Shown here in pieces: positions 49,583-56,969 of a stretch of DNA of 64,000 nucleotides. The notes beneath the pieces are model-generated. The model searched no databases. It had not been told where the DNA came from and worked only from the letters and a program-made list of their open reading frames with translations. How positions within the stretch are numbered: the stretch's first letter is position 1; every line of letters begins with the position of its first letter. The stretch is from Mycolicibacterium elephantis DSM 44368 (GTDB lineage Bacteria; Actinomycetota; Actinomycetes; Mycobacteriales; Mycobacteriaceae). Position numbers and translations under genes: made by a program. The stretch covers positions 120,636 through 184,635 of the forward strand of contig NZ_ATDN01000078.1 in the NCBI RefSeq assembly GCF_004014805.1. The letters are read 5' to 3'.

Positions 49583-50002
49583 TCAGTCCGCGGTGCCTGC
49601 GGCGCTCATCACGCGCGCGATGTTGGTGGTGCGCTTGCTGATTCGCCATCCGTCGGCGGTACGGGTCAGTTCGTCGTCATAGTGGCCCAGCGCGTCGATC
49701 CAGCTGTTGGAGTCGCCGGGCACGGCCTGCAGCACCGCCCGCACATAGGAGCGCGCCGCGGCCCGATCGCCGTCGAGGTCGACGGTGATGTTGGAGAGCC
49801 GGTGATAGGTCTGCCCCATGGGGTCGTGGATCTGCTTCATCAGCTCGGTGAACGCGTCGGCGTCGGTGAACGTGCCGAGGTCGCCGTAGTCGATGTCGAC
49901 CTGGTCGGTCCAGCAGGTCCGGAACAGCGCCCAGTCCTTGAAGTCGATCCCGGTGGCGTAGCGGATCAGCACCTCGGCGATCTCTGCTTTGTCGGCGTCC
50001 AC
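49583..50002 (-). CDS. SnoaL/NTF2-fold protein
   Basis: A protein of 139 residues from GTG 50002. The cone-shaped alpha+beta SnoaL-like pattern is clear: IAEVLIRYATGIDFKDWALFRTCWTDQVDIDYG, TFTDADAFTELM, MGQTYHRLSNITVDLDGDRAAARSYVRAV and GHYDDELTRTADGWRISKR. Members are small cyclases, isomerases, dehydratases or non-enzymatic partners in steroid and polyketide metabolism. His in TYHRLSN and Asp in DIDYGD are candidate active-site residues. It is the first gene of the SnoaL/VOC unit and is divergent from the DUF35 gene. Confidence 0.85.
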   Translation of the reverse strand: MDADKAEIAEVLIRYATGIDFKDWALFRTCWTDQVDIDYGDLGTFTDADAFTELMKQIHDPMGQTYHRLSNITVDLDGDRAAARSYVRAVLQAVPGDSNSWIDALGHYDDELTRTADGWRISKRTTNIARVMSAAGTAD

Positions 50003-50020
50003 GCCGGCAGGCTAGCACTT

Positions 50021-50039
50021 GTTCTCTCTAGACGAGAAC
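50021..50039. promoter_or_regulatory. Operator-like inverted repeat GTTCTC-N7-GAGAAC
   Basis: Perfect 6-bp arms at 50021-50026 and 50034-50039 with the same N7 spacing as the site at 48064-48082. It is between the divergent SnoaL (start 50002) and DUF35 (start 50064) genes and covers about -43 to -25 of the DUF35 promoter. Confidence 0.65.
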
Positions 50040-50051
50040 GCCGTTTCCAAT

Positions 50052-50057
50052 TATGGT
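50052..50057 (+). promoter_or_regulatory. -10 element of the DUF35-thiolase operon (TATGGT), leaderless
   Basis: TATGGT lies 6 nt before GTG 50064. With the operator at 50021-50039 upstream, this gives a compact regulated leaderless promoter. Confidence 0.55.
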
Positions 50058-50063
50058 CAACCC

Positions 50064-50486
50064 GTGTCTACCCAGCAGATCGCGCTCGCGCCGGAAATCT
50101 CCACGTGGCCAGACGAGAGCCCGCAACTGATCGGAAGTACCTGCGGCGCATGCGGAGCCACCACGTTCCCGGTGCAGCAGCGCTGCCCGAAGTGCAGCGC
50201 GGCCGAGATGTCCGAAGTCAAGCTGCCCCGTCGCGGCACGCTGGTGGCGTGGACGACGCAGGGCTTCCCGCCCGGGCCGCCGTACAAAGGCCCCACCGGC
50301 AAGGATTTCGTTCCGTTCGGGGTCGGGCTGGTGCAACTCGACGACATCATCCGCGTGGAGGGCCGGCTCACCGAGAACGACCCGGCCAAGCTGCAGTTCG
50401 GCATGGAGGTCGAGCTGACGATGGTGCCGTTCACCACTGACGACGACGGCAACGAGGTCGTCACCTTCGCGTTCAAGCCGGTCTAG
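50064..50486 (+). CDS. Zn-ribbon/OB-fold (DUF35) acyl-CoA-binding partner protein
   Basis: A protein of 140 residues from GTG 50064. A rubredoxin-like Zn ribbon CGACGATTFPVQQRCPKC (C-x2-C-x10-C-x2-C, about residues 28-45) is followed by an OB fold (GTLVAWTTQGFPPGPPYKGP...VQLDDIIRVEGRL). Such DUF35 proteins form complexes with thiolase-fold enzymes, as in steroid side-chain retro-aldolases (ChsH2-DUF35/Ltp2) and HMG-CoA synthase/thiolase assemblies. The thiolase-like gene follows 14 bp downstream, preceded by an AGGAGGAG ribosome site. Confidence 0.88.
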   Translation: MSTQQIALAPEISTWPDESPQLIGSTCGACGATTFPVQQRCPKCSAAEMSEVKLPRRGTLVAWTTQGFPPGPPYKGPTGKDFVPFGVGLVQLDDIIRVEGRLTENDPAKLQFGMEVELTMVPFTTDDDGNEVVTFAFKPV

Positions 50487-50500
50487 GAGGAGCAGAGGCC

Positions 50501-51655
50501 ATGAGCACCGCAACAAACGATGTCGCGATCATCGGCGTGGGCCTGCACCCGTTCGGCCGGTTCGACAAGACGGCGATGGAGATGGGCGCGGAGGCGATCC
50601 AGGCCGCGCTCGCAGACGCCGGCGTGGAATGGAAGGACATCCAGTTCGGCTTCGGCGGCAGCTACGAGGTGTCCAATCCCGACGCCGTCACCCGCCTGGT
50701 CGGGCTGACCGGCATCACGTTCACCAACGTGTTCAACGCGTGCGCGACGGCGGCCAGCGCGATCCAGCAGACCGCCGACACCATCCGGCTCGGCAAGTAC
50801 GACATCGGCATCGCGATCGGACTGGACAAGCATCCGCGCGGTGCGTTCACCGATGACCCGGCCAAGCTGGCGCTGCCGCAGTGGTACGCCGAGAACGGGC
50901 AGTTCGTCACCACCAAGTTCTTCGGCATGAAGGCCAACAAGTACATCCACGACCACAACATCAGCCAGGCGACCCTGGCCAAGGTGGCCGCCAAGAACTT
51001 CCGCAACGGTGAACGCAACCCGAATGCGTTCCGCCGCAAGCCGATCTCCGAAGAGGAAATTCTCAACTCGGCGGTGCTGAATTACCCGCTGACCCAGTAC
51101 ATGTTCTGTGCGCCCGACGAAGGCGCTGCCGCGGTGATCATGTGCCGTGGCGAGATCGCGCACAAGTTTACCGACAAGCCGGTCTACGTGCGCGCCAGCG
51201 AGATTCGGACGCGCACCTACGGCGCCTACGAGGTGCACGCGACATCGGCTCCGCTGGACGAGGATTCGTCGCCGACGGTGTACGCCGCCAGGGCCGCATA
51301 CGAGGCGGCGGGCATCGGGCCCGAGGACGTCGACATCGCGCAGTTGCAGGACACCGATGCAGGCGCCGAGGTGATCCATATGGCGGAGACCGGGCTGTGC
51401 GCCGACGGTGAACAGGAGAAGCTACTGGCCGACGGCGCCACCGAAATCGGCGGTTCGCTGCCGATCAACACCGACGGTGGCCTGATCGCCAACGGTGAAC
51501 CGATCGGAGCCTCCGGGCTGCGGCAGGTGCACGAACTGGTGCGGCAGTTGCGCGGCGAGGCCGGCGAGCGTCAGGTGCCCGGCACCCCGCGAGTGGGGCT
51601 GGCACAGGTGTACGGCGCGCCCGGGACCGCGTCCGCGACGATCCTGACAACTTGA
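50501..51655 (+). CDS. Thiolase-fold lipid-transfer-protein-like enzyme (probable retro-aldolase/lyase)
   Basis: A protein of 384 residues with the two-domain thiolase fold (SCP-x/Ltp type). The region of the nucleophilic Cys reads FNACATAASA (Cys near residue 82). The later catalytic motifs differ from real thiolases: N-x-G-G...GHP reads NTDGGLIANGEPIGASG, with Glu for His, and the final C-x-G motif reads LAQVYGAPGTASATIL, with no Cys. Together with the upstream DUF35 protein this points to an Ltp2-type lyase that splits a beta-hydroxyacyl-CoA, rather than a thiolase. The substrate is not known. Confidence 0.85.
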   Translation: MSTATNDVAIIGVGLHPFGRFDKTAMEMGAEAIQAALADAGVEWKDIQFGFGGSYEVSNPDAVTRLVGLTGITFTNVFNACATAASAIQQTADTIRLGKYDIGIAIGLDKHPRGAFTDDPAKLALPQWYAENGQFVTTKFFGMKANKYIHDHNISQATLAKVAAKNFRNGERNPNAFRRKPISEEEILNSAVLNYPLTQYMFCAPDEGAAAVIMCRGEIAHKFTDKPVYVRASEIRTRTYGAYEVHATSAPLDEDSSPTVYAARAAYEAAGIGPEDVDIAQLQDTDAGAEVIHMAETGLCADGEQEKLLADGATEIGGSLPINTDGGLIANGEPIGASGLRQVHELVRQLRGEAGERQVPGTPRVGLAQVYGAPGTASATILTT

Positions 51656-51695
51656 TGCACAACGCGATTCCGCCTCGTTGGCGAAGAGATCACTC

Positions 51696-51701
51696 TAAAA
51701 T
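51696..51701 (+). promoter_or_regulatory. -10 element (TAAAAT), leaderless
   Basis: TAAAAT lies 7 nt before ATG 51709 and is one of the best -10 matches in the window. It shows that the secreted-protein gene has its own promoter, separate from the thiolase operon, and fixes its start. Confidence 0.6.
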
Positions 51702-51708
51702 CCGGCAG

Positions 51709-52170
51709 ATGATGTTCCGGTCGGTACGTCTGCCCAGTGCTGTGCGACGCCCGCTGCGCGTTCTGACCGCGACGGCCGTCGCGGGTGCGGGTGTCATGGC
51801 GGCCGGTGGCGCCTCGCATGCCCAGCCGCCACCGCCGCCGCTGGTGATGCACAACGTCAAGTACACCGTGTTCGCCGAGCAACCGTTCGACGTGTCGATC
51901 TACTACCGCGACACCGATCCGCCGAATTGGGCGGACTACAGCCACAATCCGTACGTCTACAGCCCCAAGGTCGAGGCCCACGTCGGCCCGGACCAGCAGT
52001 GGGTGCTCGATGTCATGCTGGCCAACCCCAACGAGTGGGCCATGGTCACCGCGACCAGCGGACGGTCAACTCAAACGCCGAACATTCACTGCGTGCTCGC
52101 GGTCGACGGCGTCGTCGTGGCCACCGATGCCGGTCCACGCGGCGCGCTCTGCTCGATCCGCAACTGGTGA
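51709..52170 (+). CDS. Secreted protein of unknown function, MmpS-like in part
   Basis: A protein of 153 residues. An N-terminal signal peptide (RRPLRVLTATAVAGAGVMAAGG, cleavage near SHAQ) is followed by a Pro run and a beta-rich domain (VMHNVKYTVFAEQPFDVSIYYRD, VLDVMLANPNEWAMVTATSG, HCVLAVDGVVVATDAG, ALCSIRNW) with two Cys. The pattern of strands and the late Cys-x-V-x-V-DG-V-V resembles the soluble domain of MmpS proteins. The last 85 bp overlap the 3' end of the convergent TetR gene. Confidence 0.75.
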   Translation: MMFRSVRLPSAVRRPLRVLTATAVAGAGVMAAGGASHAQPPPPPLVMHNVKYTVFAEQPFDVSIYYRDTDPPNWADYSHNPYVYSPKVEAHVGPDQQWVLDVMLANPNEWAMVTATSGRSTQTPNIHCVLAVDGVVVATDAGPRGALCSIRNW

Positions 52171-52775
52171 TCGTCGGACCCGTCCACGTCCAGCGGTTCG
52201 CCCTCGAGGCGCCGGAGCCATTCCTCGCAGAACTTCAGGATTTCGGCGTGCCCGGTCGTCATGCCCAGCGCGCGTTCGACCACCAGGGCCTGCGACACGC
52301 TCGTGGCGAACATCGTCCAGACCACCGGCGGCACATCGCTGGATTCGACGCCGTAGCGCGCAAGGGCGGCCGCGATCGCCTTGTTCTGTTCCTCTCGGAA
52401 ACGTTCGGCGAAGTAGACGATCTCGTCGCGCAACGCCTTTCGGTGGTTGGCCAGCCCCATGAACTCCATGGTCAGCCGGGTGGCCTCCGGCCTGGTGCTG
52501 AACCGCCACAGCGCCCACAGCGGCTGCGGCGACGCCAGGGCGTTCGACAGCACCTCCAGACCCGCCTCGGCCATGCGCCGGAACACCGCCAGGAAAAGGT
52601 CTTCCATGGTGCGGAAGTAGTAGTGCACGAGTTGCGGCTTCAGACCCGCCTTTTCGGCGACCCTGCGCGACGTCACCGAGGCGTACCCCTCCTCGAGCAG
52701 CAGCTGCTCGGCGGCGTCGATCAGGACACCGCGATTCTTCGCCTCCGGTGCCCCGATCCTTCGCCCCGATGCCAT
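52086..52775 (-). CDS. TetR-family transcriptional regulator
   Basis: A protein of 229 residues. The HTH is AAEQLLLEEGYASVTSRRVAEKAGLKPQLVHYYFRTMEDLF (about 20-62), and the helical ligand domain follows. The final 28 residues (EQSAPRGPASVATTTPSTAS) are low-complexity and are encoded on the strand opposite the end of the secreted-protein gene, so they look like an overprinted extension. The gene is divergent from the P450, with an inverted repeat at 52863-52884 between them; control of the P450 and of itself is inferred. Confidence 0.82.
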   Translation of the reverse strand: MASGRRIGAPEAKNRGVLIDAAEQLLLEEGYASVTSRRVAEKAGLKPQLVHYYFRTMEDLFLAVFRRMAEAGLEVLSNALASPQPLWALWRFSTRPEATRLTMEFMGLANHRKALRDEIVYFAERFREEQNKAIAAALARYGVESSDVPPVVWTMFATSVSQALVVERALGMTTGHAEILKFCEEWLRRLEGEPLDVDGSDDHQLRIEQSAPRGPASVATTTPSTASTQ

Positions 52776-52862
52776 CGCAACTCCCCACTGTGTCGTTCGA
52801 GCCCCGAAACGCAGATGTTAGACGCGCCCCGGCCCCGTCGCCTTGACCATGACTCTACCGCC

Positions 52863-52884
52863 ATGCTAAGCAGATGCTCAGCAT
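52863..52884. promoter_or_regulatory. Operator-like inverted repeat between TetR and P450 genes
   Basis: ATGCTAAGC (52863-52871) and GCTCAGCAT (52876-52884) pair with one mismatch around AGAT. It is 88 bp upstream of the TetR start and 71 bp upstream of the P450 start, a normal place for the site of the divergent TetR protein. Confidence 0.6.
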
Positions 52885-52954
52885 ATGTCGTTCCCGCGCG
52901 CATGCGCCGTAAAACCACCGCAGAGACCACGGGTTCCGGAAGGAAGCGCTTCAC

Positions 52955-54235
52955 ATGACCACCGACTTCGACTCCGTCGACTACTTCACCGATCCCTCCC
53001 TGGTTCCCGATCCGCACCCGTACTACGACCACGTGCGCGCGAAGGATCCGGTGTGCTGTCCGATCACCAACGGCGTGCTGGCGGTGACCGGTTGGGAGGG
53101 CGCCAACTCCGTCTACAAGGACAGCGAGAACTACTCGTCGTGTGTCGCAGTGATGGGCCCGTTCACGCCGTTGCCGTTCACGCCCGAGGGCGACGACATC
53201 AGCGGGCTGATCGAAAAGCACCGCACCGAGATCCCGATGTTCGAGCACATGGTGACGATGGACGCCCCGCAGCACACCGACGCCCGCTCCATCCTTTCGC
53301 GGCTGCTGACTCCCAAGCGGCTCAAGGAGAACGAAGACTTCATGTGGCGGCTGGCCGATCGCCACATCGATGAGTTCATCGCCGACGGCAAGTGTGAGTT
53401 TCTGGCCGCCTACGCCAAACCGTTCAGCCTGTTGGTGGTAGCCGACCTGCTCGGTGTTCCGGAGTCCGATCACGAGGAGTTCCGCGAGGCGTTCGGCGCC
53501 GAACGGCCGGGGACCAACGTCGGCAGCCTCGACCACGAGGTGATCGCCGAGAACCCCCTGGCGTGGGCGGACGAGAAATTCATCCGCTACATCGAGGAGC
53601 GTCGGGAATCTCCGCGCGACGACGTGCTCACCTCCATCGCGACCGCGAAGTACCCGGACGGTTCGACCCCGGAGGTGGTCGACGTCGTCCGCACCGCGAC
53701 GTTCCTGTTCGCCGCCGGCCAGGAGACCACCGCGAAACTGCTCGGCGCCGCGCTGCGTATCCTCGGCGACCGGCCCGACATCCAGGCCCAGCTTCGTCAG
53801 GACCGCAGCCTCATCCCGGTCTTCATCGAGGAATGCCTGCGGATGGACAGCCCGGTGAAGAGCGTGTTCCGGTTGGCCCGCAAGACAACGACTCTCGGTG
53901 ACACCCCGGTGCCGGCCGGTACGACGGTGATGGTCAGCCCGGGCGCAGCCAACCGCGATCCCAAACGGTTCGACAACCCGCACGAGTTCAAGCTGGACCG
54001 ACGCAATGTCCGTGAGCACATCGCGTTCAGCCGCGGTATCCACTCCTGCCCCGGCGCACCGCTGGCGCGGGTGGAGGGCCGGGTCTCGATCGAGCGGATC
54101 CTCGACCGGATGGCCGATATCACCATCAGCGAGGAGAAACACGGGCCGATCGAGTCGCGGCAGTACGTCTACGAGCCGACCTTCATCCTGCGTGGGCTCA
54201 CCGAGCTGAACATCGAGTTCACGCCCGCGGGCTGA
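52955..54235 (+). CDS. Cytochrome P450
   Basis: A protein of 426 residues, a soluble bacterial P450. The I helix reads FLFAAGQETTAKL (the A-G-x-E/D-T-T oxygen-activation motif, with Gln-Glu in place of the more usual x-Asp), the K helix carries FIEECLRMDSP (E-x-x-R), and the heme loop FSRGIHSCPGAPLARVE has the proximal Cys365. No family number is assigned. No ferredoxin or reductase is adjacent. It is probably a monooxygenase for the hydrophobic substrate handled by the neighbouring acyl-CoA genes; this is inferred. Confidence 0.9.
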   Translation: MTTDFDSVDYFTDPSLVPDPHPYYDHVRAKDPVCCPITNGVLAVTGWEGANSVYKDSENYSSCVAVMGPFTPLPFTPEGDDISGLIEKHRTEIPMFEHMVTMDAPQHTDARSILSRLLTPKRLKENEDFMWRLADRHIDEFIADGKCEFLAAYAKPFSLLVVADLLGVPESDHEEFREAFGAERPGTNVGSLDHEVIAENPLAWADEKFIRYIEERRESPRDDVLTSIATAKYPDGSTPEVVDVVRTATFLFAAGQETTAKLLGAALRILGDRPDIQAQLRQDRSLIPVFIEECLRMDSPVKSVFRLARKTTTLGDTPVPAGTTVMVSPGAANRDPKRFDNPHEFKLDRRNVREHIAFSRGIHSCPGAPLARVEGRVSIERILDRMADITISEEKHGPIESRQYVYEPTFILRGLTELNIEFTPAG

Positions 54236-54248
54236 GCTCCCATCGCGC

Positions 54249-54304
54249 GAGCAGACGCCAAAACCCCCGGAAAGTCACCAGACCGGGGGTTTTCGCGTCT
54301 GCTC
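54249..54304. terminator. Long hairpin terminator between convergent genes
   Basis: Two 22-base arms (54249-54270 and 54283-54304), with the core AAAACCCCCGG and CCGGGGGTTTT, pair with a single mismatch around a 12-nt loop. It ends both the P450 and the facing secreted-protein transcripts; the internal TTTT could serve as a slip tract. Confidence 0.8.
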
Positions 54305-54318
54305 GGCGGTAAGGGAGT

Positions 54319-54717
54319 CTAGGCGTTGCCGCCGTACTCCCATGCGGCCCGGCCGTCCCTGGACAAACAGCTGAGGAACAGGCCGTCCGGCGCCTGGGCG
54401 ACGTCGCCGTCCAGCCCTGAACACAGGTCGCCCTCGTTCTTGATCCCGTGCATCTCGGGCGAGCGGAACCAGCGAGGCTCGTATCGGCGCGGCGAACCGC
54501 AGAACACCAACCTGCCCCACGACGTCACGCCGAACACGTAGTGGGTGGTGTTGCTGCAGTACGACCCGAGCACGATGCCGGGCGCGATCCCGGGCGTGCA
54601 CGACGGCTCGTGGCACTCGAGCACCGGCGGTGGCGCCGGCTGAGCGGACGCCGGCGGGGCAGCGACACCCATACCGACCGTTGCCAGGGCTGCACACACT
54701 GCGCCGATAGATCGCAC
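54319..54717 (-). CDS. Small secreted Cys-rich protein of unknown function
   Basis: A protein of 132 residues from GTG 54717. The signal peptide (GAVCAALATVGMGVAAPPASA) precedes a mature domain of about 105 residues with six Cys (CHEPSC, YCSN, FCGSP, LCSGL, SCLSRDG), likely all in disulfides. The motif RYEPRWFRSPEMHGIKNEGDLCSGLD is notable, but I do not recognise a family. The divergent secreted-protein gene at 54796 shares its 78-bp promoter region. Confidence 0.72.
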   Translation of the reverse strand: MRSIGAVCAALATVGMGVAAPPASAQPAPPPVLECHEPSCTPGIAPGIVLGSYCSNTTHYVFGVTSWGRLVFCGSPRRYEPRWFRSPEMHGIKNEGDLCSGLDGDVAQAPDGLFLSCLSRDGRAAWEYGGNA

Positions 54718-54784
54718 GACGCTATTTTCACATGTCTGGGAACGAAATTCTCGCCTTCGGAGAAGACAAGTACCGCGCCCGCGT

Positions 54785-54790
54785 TAGGGT
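54785..54790 (+). promoter_or_regulatory. -10 element (TAGGGT), near-leaderless
   Basis: TAGGGT matches TANNNT and lies 5 nt before ATG 54796. The spacing is slightly short, so the first codon may be at or just inside the transcript start. Confidence 0.45.
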
Positions 54791-54795
54791 GAGGT

Positions 54796-55323
54796 ATGCG
54801 TGAAGTCCGTGCGGTGAATCTGGCGTCAGCGGCGGTGGTGGCGAGCGGTGTCGTGCTCGGAAGTGTAAGCGCGGCAACGCCGGCGCAGGCGTCGGACTTC
54901 GGCGTCGAACTCAACGGCACCTACCGGGTCACGTCGGACGGCGAGTGGGCCCGCACCAACGAGGTGCTGATCGACCAGGAGACGGTGATCGAGACCTGGA
55001 CCGTTTCCACCGATTGCGTGAGCCCAATCGAATGCACCGGCACCGTGGTCAGCGACCGGGGTTGGACGGGCACGGCGCGCCTCGACGACTTCTGGTACGT
55101 CGACCACGAGATCCCCAACTGGGTACCGTGCCCCGACGGCACCTTCGCCCCGGGCCATCAGAAGTTCATTTTGTGGGGAGTCAACCCCGCCAACAACGAA
55201 CGGCAGACGAAGAACATGACGATCTTCGGCGGCCGTAATCAGACGAAGGCGCCCAGCGGTGCGTGCGGGGTCAACAAGCCCGTCGTCATCGAGCTGCCCG
55301 TGCGGGTGGAGAAGATCTCCTAG
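54796..55323 (+). CDS. Secreted protein of unknown function
   Basis: A protein of 175 residues. The signal peptide (NLASAAVVASGVVLGSVSA, cleavage near PAQA) is followed by a beta-rich domain (GVELNGTYRVTSDGEWARTNEVLIDQETVIETWTVSTDC...GTVVSDRGWTG, WYVDHEIPNWVPCPDGTFAPGHQKFILWG). Four Cys are seen. This layout recurs in small exported mycobacterial proteins; no function is known. Its TAG at 55321-55323 directly abuts the mceF stop with no intergenic base, so no terminator can separate the two facing genes. Confidence 0.78.
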   Translation: MREVRAVNLASAAVVASGVVLGSVSAATPAQASDFGVELNGTYRVTSDGEWARTNEVLIDQETVIETWTVSTDCVSPIECTGTVVSDRGWTGTARLDDFWYVDHEIPNWVPCPDGTFAPGHQKFILWGVNPANNERQTKNMTIFGGRNQTKAPSGACGVNKPVVIELPVRVEKIS

Positions 55324-56967
55324 TCAGTTCGGCAGCATGTCCTGCCACGACTTGGGCTGTCCCGCGGCGACGTTCGCCGCCTGCTCCAAGCGGCCGTCGG
55401 GCGTCATGTAGTGGCCCGACTGTGGGTCGTAAGTGGCGACCGCGACCGAGGGCCCCGCCGCTGAACCGTTGCCGCTGTGGGCGCTTGGCACCGCGGGCAC
55501 CGCACCGTCGGCGGCGGGTGGCGGCGGAATCGGTGTGCCGTTCACCGAGTTGCCCGGCGGCGGTGGCGGCGGCGGAGCGGCCGGAACCGGCACGACCGGC
55601 GTTCCCTGCGTGCCGGGCGGCGACACCGGTGGCTTTCCTTTCGGAACGGCACCCGGCGGCAGGGGCGTGCCCTCGATCGGCGCGTGGATGCGCTCCTGGA
55701 AGTCCACCCGGTCATCGACCGGATAGCCCTGCGAGATGAGGTTCGGGTCGATCGGGTACGGACCGGTGTAATGCTGGCGTAAGGCCAACGGCTGATAGCC
55801 CTTGGGGTCATCGCAGAGTTGGACTGTGGGTGCGCGCTTTCCGGGGTGCTCGATGCACGGGTAGTTGCGTGCACCGCGCACGCTGATCGGCGAGTCCTGC
55901 GGCAGCTTGCAGTACAGCCCGTCCGGCGTGTCGATCGTCGTCATGTCCTCGGGACTACGCCATTGCGACGGCGGGAGGAAGCCCACCGTGCACGCAGGCG
56001 GGTCGCTGATGGTCAACGCGAAGTCACCCGACGGCAGCCCGGTGGGGTTGTTGACCGGAAGCCCGAACGACTGCTGTGCCGCGATGATGCCGGGGAAGAT
56101 GACGAGCAGCTGTTCGATTGCCGGGTTGTAGGTGGCCAGGACCTGGCCCACCGTGGTGAGGTTCGCCAGGAGGATCGGCAGCGTCGGCTTCACCTCGGTG
56201 AGAAGCTGCGAAACCTCTTGGGCGAAACCGGGTCCACGCTGCAACACCGCGCGGATCTCGGGATCGTTCTGTTGGAGTTGGTCGGTGACGCGAGCCAGGC
56301 TGCGCGCCCACGTCCGGATCGCGTCAGCGGACTCGACCTGCGAATCCAGCAGTGGGCCACTGTCATCGATCAGTGCTCGCGTCTGGTCGGAGACGGTGTT
56401 AGCGTCACCGGTGACGGTGGCGGCGGAATCGAGCAGCGACTGAAGATCGGGGCCTGCCCCGTTGAACGCCTTGAACGACTCGTCGAGCAGGTCGGAGATC
56501 CGGTCGCCGGGGATGCTGTCGACCAGCTTGCTCACCTGCTCGATCATCGGCCCCACCTCTTGCGGGATCGTGGTGTCCTCCACCGGGATCACCGAACCGT
56601 TCTGCAGGTAGGGCCCAGAGTCGGTGCGGGGACGCAGATCCACGTACTGCTCACCGACCGCCGAGACGCTGCGCACCTCGGCCTGCAGATCCGCGGGGAT
56701 CTTCGGCGAGGTGTCCAGCGACAGCGTCGCTTCCGCACCCGTTTCGGTCAGCGCCACCGAGGTGACCTTCCCGACCTGGACGCCGCGGTACGTGACGTTG
56801 CCGAAGCGATAGAGACCACCGGCGGCGGGCAGTTCCAGCTTCACGGTCAACCGGCCGACGCCGAGCAGGGTCGGCACCTGCATGTAGACGAACGCCATCA
56901 CGGTGACGCCGATGATCGACGCGATGATGAAGATGATCAGCTGATTTCGGACAAAACGGGTCAGCAT
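55324..56967 (-). CDS. mceF: Mce protein, F position
   Basis: A protein of 547 residues. One N-terminal membrane anchor (LIIFIIASIIGVTVMAFVYM) precedes the MlaD/Mce domain (about 35-120, LPAAGGLYRFGNVTYRGVQVGKVTSV), then a long helical region (about 130-290) that forms the tunnel needle, and a Pro-rich C-terminal tail (about 430-510) ending in SWQDMLPN. It is the last gene of the operon and starts 2 bp after the mceE stop. Mce proteins form a hexameric channel across the periplasm with the YrbE permease. No Mam gene follows it. Confidence 0.92.
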   Translation of the reverse strand: MLTRFVRNQLIIFIIASIIGVTVMAFVYMQVPTLLGVGRLTVKLELPAAGGLYRFGNVTYRGVQVGKVTSVALTETGAEATLSLDTSPKIPADLQAEVRSVSAVGEQYVDLRPRTDSGPYLQNGSVIPVEDTTIPQEVGPMIEQVSKLVDSIPGDRISDLLDESFKAFNGAGPDLQSLLDSAATVTGDANTVSDQTRALIDDSGPLLDSQVESADAIRTWARSLARVTDQLQQNDPEIRAVLQRGPGFAQEVSQLLTEVKPTLPILLANLTTVGQVLATYNPAIEQLLVIFPGIIAAQQSFGLPVNNPTGLPSGDFALTISDPPACTVGFLPPSQWRSPEDMTTIDTPDGLYCKLPQDSPISVRGARNYPCIEHPGKRAPTVQLCDDPKGYQPLALRQHYTGPYPIDPNLISQGYPVDDRVDFQERIHAPIEGTPLPPGAVPKGKPPVSPPGTQGTPVVPVPAAPPPPPPPGNSVNGTPIPPPPAADGAVPAVPSAHSGNGSAAGPSVAVATYDPQSGHYMTPDGRLEQAANVAAGQPKSWQDMLPN

Positions 56968-56969
56968 CG

